Below, in pieces: positions 17,270 through 17,500 of a DNA stretch of 17,500 bases. A program made the translations under genes and the position numbers. A model generated the notes under the pieces. It did no database searches, had not been told where the DNA came from, and worked only from the letters and a program-made list of their open reading frames with translations. The stretch lies in contig CM031609.1 in the NCBI GenBank assembly GCA_018398815.1, positions 32,995,324 to 33,012,823 of the forward strand. Reading direction: 5' to 3'. Within the stretch, counting starts at the first letter, position 1, and the number at the start of each line of letters is the position of its first letter. This DNA comes from Conus ventricosus. Its lineage: Eukaryota; Mollusca; Gastropoda; Neogastropoda; Conidae.

Positions 17270-17500
17270 TTTTTATCTTACCTTACTTTGGTCTGTTGAG
17301 ATTGCTATCAATTATGCTTTTTCTTACCTTACTTTGGTCTGTTGAGATTGCTATCAATTACGCTTTTTCTTACCTTACTTTGGTCTGTTGAGATTGCTAT
17401 CAATTATGCTTTTTCTTACCTTACTTTGGTCTGTTGAGATTGCTATCAATTATGCTTTTTCTTACCTTAATTTGGTCTGTTGAGATTGCTATCAATTATG
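17270..17500. repeat. Homogenised 46-bp satellite sub-array
   Basis: Units carrying the private variants TGTTGAGATTGCTATCAATTA and GCTTTTTCTTACC repeat at exactly 46-base spacing (CTTTTTCTTACC at 17317, 17363, 17409 and 17455), with only one or two differences (TACGC for TATGC at 17361; CTTAATTT for CTTACTTT near 17468). The sub-array runs off the window. Confidence 0.93.

Larger units (their letters stand above)
12421..17500. repeat. 46/47-bp satellite array, continuing past the window end
   Basis: About 5 kb of tandem monomers carry, in order, ATTATGTTTTATCT, ACCTTACTTTGGTCTG, TTTAGATTGCTAT, and a short variable end. Monomers ending ATTGCTATTAA or ATCAA are 46 bp; those ending ATTACTATGTG are 47 bp. 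The left edge (12441, 12488, 12535) has 47-bp spacing and its own variant (TTTGGATTAC with TTTAATCTGACC). Frames of ~75 codons open across it arise because a 46-bp unit cycles through frames. They contain only Leu/Tyr/Phe/Ser-rich repeats and are not genes. Function is unknown; centromeric, heterochromatic or simple neutral satellite are all possible. Confidence 0.95.

Noticed and set aside
12421..17500. CRISPR-like or other repeat-spacer system
   Set aside because: Monomers are contiguous and related throughout, with no unique spacers, and the window is clearly eukaryotic.

Overview
This is eukaryotic, almost certainly metazoan, nuclear DNA that is dominated by repeats and has very little protein-coding content. 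The evidence is dense microsatellites of every class, 5'-truncated or decayed non-LTR retrotransposons, two unrelated minisatellite/satellite families, an intron-like gene fragment with GT-AG junctions, and no bacterial-style gene packing. The retroelement types (an RTE-like RT tail ending in TAAG repeats, and an RNase H-type LINE ending in a GAAGAA-like tail) and a dispersed repeat beside a trinucleotide array look most like a mollusc, possibly a marine gastropod. That attribution is from memory of such repeats and is not proven.

Layout. Positions 1-2000 are a field of GT, CT, GA, CA and CG simple repeats. Positions 2000-2600 are unique sequence with a tight cluster of classical promoter motifs (CRE, E-box, CCAAT, octamer) at 2225-2295. 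GA and CAAA tracts follow (2720-3050), then a decayed RTE-like reverse transcriptase tail on the minus strand (3154-3465). Positions 3470-4900 are mostly unique. Trinucleotide arrays and a dispersed repeat lie at 4919-5460, unique sequence runs to 5977, and GA/GACA tracts fill 5978-6172. A 251-bp inverted-repeat element with a hammerhead-like hairpin lies at 6696-6946, followed by a compound trinucleotide array (7073-7337).

Positions 7422-12060 hold a ~51-bp GATGAATTGACAG-type minisatellite in four separated blocks. Between the blocks lie a 290-bp CTT/CGT tract, a ~270-bp Z-DNA-prone TG/TGCG/CG tract, two probable coding exons of an unrecognised gene (9779-10114), a 368-bp interruption and a LINE insertion. 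The LINE (11425-11976, minus strand) is 5'-truncated, still open in its RNase H region, and flanked by a perfect 13-bp direct repeat.

Positions 12421-17500, running off the window, are a second satellite with a 46/47-bp monomer. It is organised hierarchically: monomers form ~465-bp higher-order units, and four of these plus a tail form a ~2.0-kb block present twice in tandem. A short retroelement-like insert with a (TATCGTG)4 tail interrupts its older left side. No complete functional gene is visible. The best candidates for biology are the two-exon gene fragment, the inverted-repeat/ribozyme-like element and the nested satellite.
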